DNA of 20,040 nt from Campylobacteraceae bacterium (GCA_027023325.1 JALVVQ010000012.1:1-20040), one strand, 5' to 3'; numbered from the stretch's first letter, positions 6,989 through 14,618 are shown. Notes: generated by a model not told the origin, from the sequence alone. A program made the numbers and translations.

Positions 6989-7380
6989 TAAGCCGACTGT
7001 AGATACTTCTCTACCAGCTCACTGGCCTTTTCACCATCTTTTTTGCGCATTTTTACAATCTCAATACCATGAAGCTCTAGTGCCTCTTTCATATTGGGTC
7101 CCATGGCTCGTACCAGGATCACATCTACATCGGAGAGGTTCTCCAAGTCTTTGCGGTGTAGCTCTACCTCTTCAGGAGAGTGCTCTTCGGTGTGTGCATG
7201 CTCATGATGGTGCCCTTGTCCTCCTCCATGATGCCCACCTTCATGGTCATGAGAGGCTGCATGCTTATTGGGTCGAAGCTCAATAAACGCTCCCTCCTCA
7301 AAGATCGCAAACCATGGGGCACGCCCTACTCTCACAAATATCTCCAAATCTTTGTCATGCACTGCAACTGCAATTTTCAT
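6988..7380 (-). CDS. NifX/NifB-superfamily (dinitrogenase cofactor-like) protein with His-rich loop
   Basis: A 130-residue cytoplasmic protein of the NifX / dinitrogenase iron-molybdenum cofactor superfamily, whose members bind or carry metal clusters. The N-terminal part (MKIAVAVHDKDLEIFVRVGR, 1-20) and the later VDVILVRAMGPNMKEALELHGIEIV (85-109) fit the RNase-H-like fold. Between them, residues 40-67 hold eleven histidines in a Gly/His/Glu loop, a likely metal-binding insert. No other nif gene is in the window, so a nitrogenase role is not supported; iron or another metal is more likely. The ATG has an AAGGAG site and its promoter carries a near-consensus Fur box, so it is probably repressed when iron is plentiful. 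It follows lptC on the same strand but has its own promoter. Confidence 0.8.
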   Translation of the reverse strand: MKIAVAVHDKDLEIFVRVGRAPWFAIFEEGAFIELRPNKHAASHDHEGGHHGGGQGHHHEHAHTEEHSPEEVELHRKDLENLSDVDVILVRAMGPNMKEALELHGIEIVKMRKKDGEKASELVEKYLQSA

Positions 7381-7393
7381 ACGGTTTCTCCTT

Positions 7394-7412
7394 GATAATA
7401 ATTATCATTATA
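7394..7412 (-). promoter_or_regulatory. Fur box over the start region of the NifX-like gene
   Basis: Reading the minus strand, TATAATGATAATTATTATC matches 17 of 19 positions of the classical Fur consensus. It covers the predicted transcription start and lies 14 nt before the ATG, a typical place for iron-dependent repression. Confidence 0.75.
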
Positions 7413-7417
7413 GTGTA

Positions 7418-7446
7418 ATCTTATCTCTTTTATAAGTATTTGTCAA
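7418..7446 (-). promoter_or_regulatory. Sigma70-type promoter of the NifX-like gene
   Basis: On the minus strand, TTGACA (7446-7441) and TAAGAT (7423-7418) are separated by exactly 17 nt. This puts the start point near 7411, inside the Fur box. A TATAAT at 7412-7407 is an alternative -10. It is the best promoter in the window. Confidence 0.7.
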
Positions 7447-7527
7447 GGAAATAGTTGATTTGAACTAAAACAATTAGAAAGATGCGGCCTCTAAGACGTA
7501 CGCAACTACCCCTACCCAAAAATGCGG

Positions 7528-8034
7528 CTACTCAAGATCATAGGAAGCTTTGACACTTTCTCCATGTATCTCTTGTCGTTTAGCATCATATCGCATCTGT
7601 GTGCCATTGATATCTCCGAAACGGTTGGCTAGAGAGAAGGTGTCTGTCAGATTTAGTCGTCTATTTTTGCTGTCATAAATGACCGCGCCGGCATAGTATC
7701 TAGAGCCGTCTTTTTTTATGACGGTGGCATTTTGATCCAGTAGGATACTTCTCTGCTGTGCTATAGCATGGGGTGAGAGCAGTGTAAAATCAGGCGTATA
7801 GAGTGCAAAATCCTCATAGCGCGTCTTGTCGGCGTATTTGGTCATATGGCTGGCAGTGATGGTATGTAGGAGTGTGGTCTGGTTGACTTCTATGAAGGTA
7901 AGTGCGGAGAGCTCCAGCTCCTTCTCTTTGGATACCTTACTCTGTTGTGTATCCCGTGAAAGATCCGTGAGTATCCCTTTGCCAGAAAAGAACAGAATAG
8001 CCACGATCAGAACACCCTCTAATCGACTGACCAT
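7528..8034 (-). CDS. lptC: LPS export protein LptC
   Basis: LptC is the bitopic inner-membrane component that passes lipopolysaccharide from the LptBFG transporter to LptA in the periplasm. The 168-residue product has one N-terminal membrane helix (about 6-22), then a periplasmic beta-rich domain. Its end (LTDTFSLANRFGDINGTQMRYDAKRQEI, in part) is the recognisable LptC/LptA repeat, with a strand pattern ending ASYDLE. Sequence similarity in this family is low; the context with kdsC helps the call. Its ATG lies within the end of kdsC (16-nt overlap), indicating coupling. In related genomes lptA commonly follows, but here the next gene is the Fur-controlled NifX-like gene, so lptA must be elsewhere. 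Confidence 0.75.
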   Translation of the reverse strand: MVSRLEGVLIVAILFFSGKGILTDLSRDTQQSKVSKEKELELSALTFIEVNQTTLLHTITASHMTKYADKTRYEDFALYTPDFTLLSPHAIAQQRSILLDQNATVIKKDGSRYYAGAVIYDSKNRRLNLTDTFSLANRFGDINGTQMRYDAKRQEIHGESVKASYDLE

Positions 8035-8522
8035 ATCCTGTGTAGCTCTTGGGTGAGCCCCTCCTTCTCTATGAGATAGTCGATCATCTCTCTGACTGCC
8101 CCTTCGCCACCACGTTTTCCCAGTGTGACTGTGGCGATCTTCTCGACTGCCGCTGTCGCGTCTTTGGGTACGAAGGAGATCGCCGCATCCTGTAGCATCG
8201 TGTAGTCATTGAGGTCATCACCTATCGTAGCGACATGCTCATGCGTCAAGCCAAGCTTCTCCAGAAGCTCAGAGAGGACTTTTCGTTTGTCTTTGATCCC
8301 CTGGTAGCAGTACTCGATACGAAGCTCTCGTGCGCGTTTCTCTACGATCTTGGAGCTTCTTCCTGTGATGATGGCGACCTTTTTGCCCAGGCACATCCAG
8401 CTGGCGATACCCAGCCCGTCTTTGACATTGAAGGACTTGACCTCGTCACCAGACTCAGAGTAGCTGATTCGGCTGTCTGTCATCGTACCATCAACATCCA
8501 GAACAATCAGCTCGATACTCAC
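8019..8522 (-). CDS. kdsC: 3-deoxy-D-manno-octulosonate 8-phosphate phosphatase KdsC
   Basis: A HAD-superfamily phosphatase that removes phosphate from KDO-8-P to give KDO, a lipopolysaccharide core sugar. The 167-residue length fits the cap-less C0 subfamily, which works as a tetramer. Motif I is LDVDGTMTD with nucleophile D9 and acid D11; motif II is IITGRSS (T53); motif III is the K79 region; motif IV is GDDLNDYTML (D102, D103, D106). The start is a GTG whose last bases overlap the hisB stop (GTGA), and lptC starts inside its 3' end. It is therefore a middle gene of a tightly coupled run. The pairing with lptC fits a shared envelope role. Confidence 0.93.
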   Translation of the reverse strand: MSIELIVLDVDGTMTDSRISYSESGDEVKSFNVKDGLGIASWMCLGKKVAIITGRSSKIVEKRARELRIEYCYQGIKDKRKVLSELLEKLGLTHEHVATIGDDLNDYTMLQDAAISFVPKDATAAVEKIATVTLGKRGGEGAVREMIDYLIEKEGLTQELHRIWSVD

Positions 8523-9091
8523 AGTACGCCTTTGGTGCTTGGTATTCCGGCACGCTCATTGGGGGCTACTGCCCTGCGCAGCGAGACAGCCAGTGCCTTG
8601 AAGGCTGCTTCGATGATGTGGTGTTTGTTTTTCCCACGCTGGTAGATCAGGTGCAGGGTCAGCGGCATGTTTGCGACCAGTGCGCGAAAGAACTCTTCGA
8701 CCAGCTCTACATCAAACTCACCCACTTTGCCACCAATAGGCAGCTCAAAGACTAGGAAACCCCGGTTGGAGAGGTCGATATCACAGCTGACACTGGCCTC
8801 GTCCATCACCACGATGGCATTGCCGTAGCGTTCGATATGGCTGACTGGATAGATTGCTTCGCCCAGCAGTTGACCGATGACGATACCCACGTCCTCGACA
8901 CTATGGTGCGCATCAATGTGGAGATCGCCTTTACAGTCCACCTCCAGATCCATATGCGCGTGCTTGGAAAAGGCTTCGAGCATATGGTCGAAAAAGCCTA
9001 TCCCTGTATCAATACTGCTCTGTCCACTGCCATATAGATTGAGCTTGACAGTGATCTGTGTCTCTTTGGTCTCTCTTGTTTTTTCTAGCAT
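8519..9091 (-). CDS. hisB: Imidazoleglycerol-phosphate dehydratase HisB
   Basis: The sixth step of histidine synthesis: dehydration of imidazole glycerol phosphate to imidazole acetol phosphate. The 190-residue protein is the monofunctional form, without the phosphatase domain of the enterobacterial enzyme. Manganese-ligand motifs are present: FFDHMLEAFSKHA (33-45), HIDAHHSVEDVG (58-69) and KHHIIEAAFKAL (156-167). The ATG has a GGAGAG site and begins 10 nt after the rlpA stop. The gene stands among cell-envelope genes rather than in a his operon, an arrangement I associate with Campylobacterota. Confidence 0.96.
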   Translation of the reverse strand: MLEKTRETKETQITVKLNLYGSGQSSIDTGIGFFDHMLEAFSKHAHMDLEVDCKGDLHIDAHHSVEDVGIVIGQLLGEAIYPVSHIERYGNAIVVMDEASVSCDIDLSNRGFLVFELPIGGKVGEFDVELVEEFFRALVANMPLTLHLIYQRGKNKHHIIEAAFKALAVSLRRAVAPNERAGIPSTKGVL

Positions 9092-9101
9092 TTTCTCTCC
9101 T

Positions 9102-9902
9102 TTACGGTCTGATCAGGATTCCGCCCTGAACACCGTGACTGCCGATAAAATCCCGTGCCTCATCTGCAGAATCAAATCCAGTCACCCAAACACGATACAG
9201 TGGTGAAGCATCGACGGTAAATTCTTTGATGACCACGCTCTTACTGCTGTCCATCGCCTGATGTTTGTCTCGATAGATCACCGCACCCTCATGTCTGCGG
9301 AAAGCACCTACCTGCACAGCAAAGTTGGTCAGATGTACCCTAGGTAGTGGTACTGCAGGTGTAGCAGGAGCAGTAGGCGTGTGTGCGGTCGATCTAGGTG
9401 CATGATAGACTTTCCCTGCAAAGCCCAGTACAGTCAGCTTGACTGGTGCGATTCCCGATTTGTCCAGACCGATCGCTTTGCCTGCGGCATAAGAGCAGTC
9501 TATCACCCTACCGCTCACAAAAGGCCCGCGGTCATTGATACGCACCACCACACTTTTGCCATTTTTGAGGTTATCTACCTTCACCATGGTATCCATAGGC
9601 CAAGTTTTGTGTGCGGCAGTCATACCATGCATATCGTAGTACTCACCGTTGCTGGTCTGCTTGCCGTGGAAGTTGGGTCCATACCAGCTAGAGATGCCGC
9701 GCATCGTATCATTGACACTGACATAGGTAGGTCTATAGGTCTTGCCTCGGACATGATAGGTACGCATCGTAGCCCGATGTCTGGCTGCACTAGTGTGGGC
9801 GGTAGTAGTAGGCGCATATCTCTTTTGCGAACAGCCAGAGATTATTAGTATCACAGGCAACGCCAAGAAAAAAGAAAGGAGGAAAGTAAAAGGTCTGTTC
9901 AT
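9102..9902 (-). CDS. rlpA: RlpA-like septal lytic transglycosylase lipoprotein with SPOR domain
   Basis: An outer-membrane lipoprotein of the RlpA family; in Pseudomonas the family member cleaves peptide-free glycan strands at the septum. The 266 residues start with a lipoprotein signal and lipobox IISGC24. The double-psi beta-barrel domain covers about 68-160 (SSWYGPNFHGKQTSNGE to INDRGPF). Conserved E87, H98 and D124 are present. A Pro/Thr-rich linker (about 168-190) leads to a C-terminal SPOR domain (192-266), which binds denuded glycans at division sites. The ATG has a weak GAGAG site. A 63-nt gap to mltD contains a TATAAT on this strand, so the gene may have its own promoter. Confidence 0.92.
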   Translation of the reverse strand: MNRPFTFLLSFFLALPVILIISGCSQKRYAPTTTAHTSAARHRATMRTYHVRGKTYRPTYVSVNDTMRGISSWYGPNFHGKQTSNGEYYDMHGMTAAHKTWPMDTMVKVDNLKNGKSVVVRINDRGPFVSGRVIDCSYAAGKAIGLDKSGIAPVKLTVLGFAGKVYHAPRSTAHTPTAPATPAVPLPRVHLTNFAVQVGAFRRHEGAVIYRDKHQAMDSSKSVVIKEFTVDASPLYRVWVTGFDSADEARDFIGSHGVQGGILIRP

Positions 9903-9936
9903 GGGCTCTCATTTTTTAATATCAATTTCAATATCA

Positions 9937-9942
9937 ATTATA
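9937..9942 (-). promoter_or_regulatory. Possible -10 element before rlpA
   Basis: TATAAT on the minus strand, 35 nt before the rlpA ATG in the 63-nt gap after mltD. A TGATATT motif occurs twice next to it. No -35 is seen. Confidence 0.35.
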
Positions 9943-9965
9943 CTTGGGGCACCATTAAAACCCTC

Positions 9966-11075
9966 TTAGTAACGGATTAACTTTTCAAAAATCTCTTTGG
10001 TGACCGGCACAACGAGAAGCTTTCCTGGCCTAAGCTTTTCACCGGAGAGTTGATTTGCGATAATCATGTCAATAGGCGTGGTCTTATACTTTCTGGCGAT
10101 ACTTTTGATTGTATCTCCTTTGGTGACGATATGGGAGACCAGGTTGCTGTAGTGCTTGGTCTTAAATATCTGCTCCAGTGTCGGTGGAGTATAAAAGGCT
10201 TGATAGAGATGGAATTTCTCTCGAGGGATCATCACCTGTACCAGAGAGATGTCCTCCGGTACTCGGTAGTCACTCAGATGCGGATTCATATCAAAGAAAT
10301 CACTTACTTTCATCTGAAGCATCTCGGCAAACTTGAGAAGATTGGCACCACCGGCGACATTGACCAGTATCTTACCATCGATAATCTCTCGCTTGATCTC
10401 TTTGGTTTCAGGGGTATCTGCCTTGACAATATGTTCCCCCATCATAGAGAGCAGGATGATTTTTTTGAGATAGGTACGGGTCTCAGGGGGAATATAATGA
10501 AGCTTACTGTCCATCAGTGTCGCGAAATCATCCGTACCTGCACGCTTAATCGCCCGTGCCACCCTGCCCTCACCGCAGTTGTAGGACATCATTACCAGAT
10601 ACCATTTACCAAACTGCTTGTAGAGTGCCTGAATATACTTCATCGCTGCATTGGTGGAGGCCAAAGGATCATAACGCTCATCAATATTTTTATTGACCTT
10701 GAGCCCATATCGCTGTGCAGTAGCGGACATAAACTGCCAGAGTCCTGCTGCCTTGGCAGGTGATTTGGCATTGGCCTGAAAACCTGATTCGGTCATAGAG
10801 AGATAGACGAAAAGGTGACTCAGTCCATCCTTGACGAGCAGATCTTCAAACATCGGCATATAGTCTTTGCCTCGTCTTACAGAGCTACGGTAGAAGCGTT
10901 TGAACTTCGCCTCATTTTTCGCCACGAAACGCTCAAACTGCGGCTCAAACACATAGCTCTCATCGATATCAAACTCTTTGAGTACATAGGAGTAACTCGG
11001 ATACTTTTGGGGGATATTGATTGCGGATAGCAACAATGTAGCAAACACAGAGAGCAGCAGAAGTTTGCGTATCAT
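9966..11075 (-). CDS. mltD: MltD-like membrane-bound lytic murein transglycosylase (SLT + LysM)
   Basis: It cleaves the glycan backbone of peptidoglycan to form 1,6-anhydro ends. The product has 369 residues with a signal peptide (about 1-18; no lipobox cysteine is seen). The SLT domain covers about 80-200: LSMTESGF with catalytic E96, AAGLWQFMSATAQRYGL (109-125) and SYNCGEGRV (164-172). One LysM domain near the C-terminus (about 311-355) binds the wall; well-known MltD proteins carry more. I place the start at the ATG at 11075, which overlaps the tatD stop (ATGA), rather than at a TTG six bases upstream. A role with RlpA in wall remodelling is likely from the neighbourhood. Confidence 0.9.
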   Translation of the reverse strand: MIRKLLLLSVFATLLLSAINIPQKYPSYSYVLKEFDIDESYVFEPQFERFVAKNEAKFKRFYRSSVRRGKDYMPMFEDLLVKDGLSHLFVYLSMTESGFQANAKSPAKAAGLWQFMSATAQRYGLKVNKNIDERYDPLASTNAAMKYIQALYKQFGKWYLVMMSYNCGEGRVARAIKRAGTDDFATLMDSKLHYIPPETRTYLKKIILLSMMGEHIVKADTPETKEIKREIIDGKILVNVAGGANLLKFAEMLQMKVSDFFDMNPHLSDYRVPEDISLVQVMIPREKFHLYQAFYTPPTLEQIFKTKHYSNLVSHIVTKGDTIKSIARKYKTTPIDMIIANQLSGEKLRPGKLLVVPVTKEIFEKLIRY

Positions 11076-11842
11076 AGGCAAAATAGCTTATGACAGTTGT
11101 CCGTGGTAGCCTGCATGATCTCCTCTATGCGGACTTGACTGAGCTCTGCCATTTTTTCTGCAACCAGCACACAATAGGCCGGTTCATTTCTCTCTCCTCT
11201 ATGCGGATGCGGTGTCAGATAAGGGCCATCTGTCTCGATGAGAAGTTTCTCGGTAGGAATACGAGGATAGACCTCGACCAGCTTTTTAGCATTTTTAAAG
11301 GTAAGCACGCCGCCAATACCGAAATAAAAGTTACGCTCTGCCAAGGCAAGCAGTGTATGATCCGCATTGTAACAGTGTAACACACCACCAACAGAGGAGG
11401 CATACTGCTCCAAAATCTCCTGCGAATCCCTGCTCGCATCACGAATATGGACGATGAGTGGCTTGTCATGCTCTTTTGCCAGTGCAATCTGATCGATAAA
11501 AACCTGCCGTTGCAGTAGTTTCTCGATCTCTATCTCCCCTTCATCCTCAGGCAAGCGATAGTAATCCAGTCCACACTCTCCAACAGCCACACATTTTTCA
11601 TGGCTGATATACTGATCCAGCACCCTTCTGTCATAACGGGTCGCATCATAAGGGTGCACACCCACAGCAAAATAAATCTCCTCATACTGCTCAGCCAACG
11701 CTATGGCTCGGGGCAATGTCTCAGGATCGGCACCAGGAATGATAAATCGTCCCACACCTGCCTCTTTGGCTCTTGCAATGACTGCATCAAAATCATCCCG
11801 ATATCGTGCATCATCCAGATGAATATGTGTATCTACTATCAA
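11072..11842 (-). CDS. tatD: TatD-family metal-dependent deoxyribonuclease
   Basis: A TIM-barrel hydrolase of the TatD family (3'-5' exonuclease activity in the E. coli enzyme). The 256 residues carry all metal ligands expected: H6 and H8 in VDTHIHLDD, E89 in AVGECGLDYYR, H132 in LIVHIRDA, H156 in GGVLHCY and D205 in LIETDGPYL. The start is TTG, preceded by AGGA about 9 nt upstream. The MIVDTHIHLD beginning matches the usual N-terminus, so no residues are missing. It is the first gene of the minus-strand run to lptC, and its stop overlaps the mltD start. Upstream, 66 nt separate it from the divergent selenoprotein gene. Confidence 0.95.
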   Translation of the reverse strand: MIVDTHIHLDDARYRDDFDAVIARAKEAGVGRFIIPGADPETLPRAIALAEQYEEIYFAVGVHPYDATRYDRRVLDQYISHEKCVAVGECGLDYYRLPEDEGEIEIEKLLQRQVFIDQIALAKEHDKPLIVHIRDASRDSQEILEQYASSVGGVLHCYNADHTLLALAERNFYFGIGGVLTFKNAKKLVEVYPRIPTEKLLIETDGPYLTPHPHRGERNEPAYCVLVAEKMAELSQVRIEEIMQATTDNCHKLFCL

Positions 11843-11875
11843 ATCCTGCTATCCTAAAACTCTTTTTAATTATGA

Positions 11876-11882
11876 TATTATA
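11876..11882. promoter_or_regulatory. Overlapping divergent -10 elements, tatD / selenoprotein
   Basis: Minus-strand TATAAT (11882-11877) suits tatD, and plus-strand TATTAT (11876-11881) suits the selenoprotein gene. The gap is only 66 nt, so the two transcripts must start within it and may compete. Confidence 0.4.
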
Positions 11883-11908
11883 TCGAAGATAAGTATAAGG
11901 AAAGAGAG

Positions 11909-12154
11909 ATGGACATCACAATCACCTACTGCGGTGAATGAAACTATCTGCCAGAAGCTTCCCGTGTGGAAGGAGAGATCAAGGCAGCATACACCTATGC
12001 AGTTATTACATTGATAGAAGGAAACGGCGGTGTCTTTGAGATCAGTCTCAACGACAAAATACTTTTTTCCAAACGCGACCTGATAGGGACAGAGAGTGAG
12101 CGCTTCCCGCATCCTCGCGAGACCCTTGGACTGATCGAGTCTGCGCTGCGCTAA
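11909..12154 (+). CDS. SelW/Rdx-family selenoprotein with in-frame TGA (Sec)
   Basis: A thioredoxin-like small redox protein of the Rdx (SelW/SelT/SelH) family, 81 residues if TGA 11939-11941 is read as selenocysteine. The N-terminal beta strand MDITITY leads into the redox motif C8-G-E-U11, followed by NYLPEA. This matches the family pattern in which a CxxU follows strand one. The frame continues without interruption to TAA at 12152. The later VFEISLNDKILFSKR and the C-terminal helix (LGLIESALR) are also as in Rdx proteins. A hairpin directly after the TGA is in the right place for a bacterial SECIS. The ATG has an AAGGA site 6 nt upstream. Ordinary gene callers would report only the part after TGA (GTG at 11966) or nothing. 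selB and tRNA-Sec are in the same window. Confidence 0.92.
11948..11987 (+). promoter_or_regulatory. Putative bacterial SECIS hairpin
   Basis: An upper stem CTTCC (11958-11962)/GGAAG (11968-11972) closes a CGTGT loop. A lower stem CTGCC (11948-11952)/GGCAG (11983-11987) encloses it. The loop G is about 23 nt after the UGA, inside the range known for bacterial SECIS elements, and the loop contains the expected GU. It lies within the coding sequence, as is normal in bacteria, and should be bound by the SelB winged helices. Confidence 0.75.
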
Positions 12155-12164
12155 GAGATAAGGA

Positions 12165-12196
12165 TTAAGGGCACCTCTAGCAATAGGTGCCCTTAA
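12165..12196. terminator. Bidirectional terminator between selenoprotein gene and recN
   Basis: A perfect 12-bp inverted repeat (TTAAGGGCACCT, 8-nt loop, AGGTGCCCTTAA) lies between two convergent genes, 11 nt after the selenoprotein stop. It covers the recN TAA stop. T-runs after it are short on both sides. Confidence 0.75.
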
Positions 12197-13725
12197 GAAC
12201 CACCCAAGAGTTTGCGGGCAAAGGCTACGGCCTCGGCATTGAGTACTTCTCCTCCAATGATACGGGCAATCTCTTTGATCCTGCCTTCTGTGTCCAGCAC
12301 TATCGCTCTACTTTTGCCATCGATCTTGTCGATCAGGATATGCTGCTGTGCTTTGGCAGCCAAATGCGGCTGATGAGAGATGGCAAAAATCTGATACTGG
12401 GCTGAGAGTTTGGCAATCATGTCTGCTATAGCGATAGACTCATCCCCACTGACATTGGCATCGATCTCATCCAGCACAATCACACCACGCTCTCCAGCAC
12501 CCAGCTCCAGTGAGACTACCATTAGTGCCAGACGCAGGCGGTTATGCTCTCCTCCACTCAGTGTAGCAATACTGCTCTGCGCCATAGCTATGTCTACATG
12601 GTCTATACCCTGCTCTCCCAGTGGCAGCACCTCAAACTGAAAGCTAACCTTAGGGAGCTTCAACTTGGAGAGATACCCATACATGGCTTCTGCCATCTTC
12701 TCTGCCTGTGCGATGCGTGCCTGCGACATACGACCAGCGAGGGTCGTCAATTCAGCAAACTCCAAAGCCAAAAACTGCTCCAGCACACTTTTGTCCTGCT
12801 CAACCCTCTCATAGCCTGCAAGCTCCTGCTCCTTGGCAGTACAATAGGTAATCGCTTCTTCGATAGAACCATAGCGGTGCTTAAGCTCGGTAATCTTCTC
12901 CAGACGATCCAGCAGTGCCTCTACATCGGTATCTTCGAGCTCCTCTGCCAGCGACTGCATCTGCTCAAAGTCTGCACGCAGCTGGTTCATCGCGTCCCAG
13001 AAGTACCCCCCCTCTTTCTCTGTCAGGTCAAAGACCTCGGAGACCGTACCCTCTAGGGCAAAGATCGCTTCAGCTTTTGCCAGTGCATCATTGATCTTGT
13101 CTATTTTACTCAGCTGCTTTTTGAGCTGGAGCAGTGCTATATCCTCCCCTTCTTTGGGGTCGACTTCTCTGATCTTGTTGATCTCAAAAGTAGCAAACTC
13201 AATGAGGCCGGAAAGCTTCTTCTCTTTGGCCCGTATCTGATTGAGCTCTTTTTGTTTCTCGCGATACTGAAGGTATCTCTTTCTATACTCTTTTAATACT
13301 TTTTTGTACGCTTTGTCTTGAGGCACCAGCATATTGTCGAGCATTCTGATCAATGCTTCACTCTCAAAGCCGCTGCTGTCTCTGACACTTAGATAATGGA
13401 TGCTTGGAGCGAGCAGTGCATGCAGTGCTTTTTTGGAGATATGCTGTTCATTGAGATAGTATCTGGTACGCTCCTTTTTGAGACTTCGTATAGTGAGCTC
13501 ATCTTCCATATCATACGCATCAGACCGTAAGCCAGAAGGTCTATCCAAGAGCACTTCACAGAGTGTTGCCTCTGCGCTGCCTATACCAAAACCAGAAAGC
13601 ACACTGCCTATCAATACTGATTTTCCTGCACCCGAGGGACCACTCAAGACTACCAGTCCAGAGTCAAATGCCAAAGTCACCGCCTCAAAGCTCAAAAGCC
13701 CTTTGAGGTGTACGCGTTGTATCAA
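12193..13725 (-). CDS. recN: DNA repair ATPase RecN
   Basis: An SMC-like ATPase acting in recombinational double-strand-break repair. The 510-residue protein has an N-terminal Walker A (GPSGAGKS, 29-36), a long coiled-coil middle, then the ABC signature LSGGEHNRLRLAL (from 389) and Walker B VIVLDEID (415-422). It is at the short end for RecN, which I regard as usual in this phylum. I chose the TTG at 13725. It gives the standard N-terminus IQRVHLKGLLSFE, overlaps the nadK stop in a TTGA arrangement, and has a GGGGAG site 7 nt upstream. A TTG at 13740 is less likely. It is the last gene of the kinase-nadK-recN operon, ending in the strong hairpin at its stop codon. Confidence 0.93.
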   Translation of the reverse strand: MIQRVHLKGLLSFEAVTLAFDSGLVVLSGPSGAGKSVLIGSVLSGFGIGSAEATLCEVLLDRPSGLRSDAYDMEDELTIRSLKKERTRYYLNEQHISKKALHALLAPSIHYLSVRDSSGFESEALIRMLDNMLVPQDKAYKKVLKEYRKRYLQYREKQKELNQIRAKEKKLSGLIEFATFEINKIREVDPKEGEDIALLQLKKQLSKIDKINDALAKAEAIFALEGTVSEVFDLTEKEGGYFWDAMNQLRADFEQMQSLAEELEDTDVEALLDRLEKITELKHRYGSIEEAITYCTAKEQELAGYERVEQDKSVLEQFLALEFAELTTLAGRMSQARIAQAEKMAEAMYGYLSKLKLPKVSFQFEVLPLGEQGIDHVDIAMAQSSIATLSGGEHNRLRLALMVVSLELGAGERGVIVLDEIDANVSGDESIAIADMIAKLSAQYQIFAISHQPHLAAKAQQHILIDKIDGKSRAIVLDTEGRIKEIARIIGGEVLNAEAVAFARKLLGGS

Positions 13726-14597
13726 AGCTTGTCTCCCCAATGCAGTTTCTCTTTGAGTACGGTAAAGTAGTTGCGCTTTTTGCGATGCAAAAGCCGTGCA
13801 CCCCGCTCTGCACCACCCAGATGAAGGACATCCCCCTCCTCCAGCTCATACCGCTCCTGCCCATCTACACTGACAATCGCTTCATACTTTTCTGCATCCA
13901 ACTCTATATAAAAATCTGCAGGCACTACCAAGGGGCGCTGATTGGTCAGTGAATGTGCCATGACTGGCGTGATAATAAATGCCTTGGTTAGAGGATAGAC
14001 CACTGGACCTCCTGCTGCCAAGTTATAGGCTGTAGAGCCCGTAGGGGTAGAGATAATGATACCATCCCCACGATAACTATTGAAACGCTCTCCATCGATG
14101 GAGGCATTGAGATGCACCATTTTGGAGGGGATGGGGCTGGTAACCACGACATCATTCAGGGCAAAAAAGTTTGTCTTTGCACCTGAACGCTTCTTAATAT
14201 AGCCTGCAATCATCATCCTGTTGTCGATACGGTACTCACCGTTAAGCAACTGTTTTAAGAATGCCTCTACCTCGGAGACAGTAATATCCGCTAGAAACCC
14301 TAGGTTGCCTGCATTAATCCCCACTACGGGCTTGTGGTGCTGATAGCTTCGCCGCGCGAGGGAGAGCAATGTACCATCTCCTCCCAGTGAAACCAAAAAA
14401 TCACACGCGAGGCACATATCATCAAAATCAACCCCCTCTTCTCCGATCATCTCTGCTGACTTTCGAGAAAGCATCACTTCTATGCCTTCGTCACTAAACT
14501 GTTTTCTGATCGCCGTATAGACCTCTTTGATATCGGGTGTATCTGGTCGCAGAACAAAGCCTGCCTTCTTAATCTTTGCTAGTTTCTCATTTGACAT
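13722..14597 (-). CDS. nadK: NAD kinase
   Basis: It phosphorylates NAD to NADP using ATP or polyphosphate, the source of the cell's NADP pool. The 291 residues contain the GGDGT motif (72-76, with catalytic D74), the N148-D149 pair, and the glycine-rich TPTGSTAYNLAAGGPVV segment (184-200). Length is normal. The ATG lies 21 nt after the hybrid kinase stop, with AGGAAGG upstream, and the 3' end overlaps recN by four bases. In this group of bacteria nadK and recN are commonly adjacent. Being downstream of two sensory proteins is less expected. Confidence 0.95.
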   Translation of the reverse strand: MSNEKLAKIKKAGFVLRPDTPDIKEVYTAIRKQFSDEGIEVMLSRKSAEMIGEEGVDFDDMCLACDFLVSLGGDGTLLSLARRSYQHHKPVVGINAGNLGFLADITVSEVEAFLKQLLNGEYRIDNRMMIAGYIKKRSGAKTNFFALNDVVVTSPIPSKMVHLNASIDGERFNSYRGDGIIISTPTGSTAYNLAAGGPVVYPLTKAFIITPVMAHSLTNQRPLVVPADFYIELDAEKYEAIVSVDGQERYELEEGDVLHLGGAERGARLLHRKKRNYFTVLKEKLHWGDKL

Positions 14598-14618
14598 GAT
14601 GCCTACACCTTCCTATCA

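Noticed and set aside
10050..10763. Plus-strand 237-residue frame opposite the lytic transglycosylase
   Set aside because: It is antisense to clearly conserved SLT-domain coding sequence, and the product looks unlike a folded protein.
11909..11941. TGA as a nonsense mutation making a pseudogene
   Set aside because: The TGA is exactly at the family's Sec position, is followed by a SECIS-like hairpin, and SelB and tRNA-Sec are encoded nearby.
11966..12154. A separate 62-residue gene starting with GTG after the TGA
   Set aside because: It has no proper ribosome site and is the continuation of the selenoprotein frame. The upstream part carries the ribosome site, first beta strand and CxxU motif.
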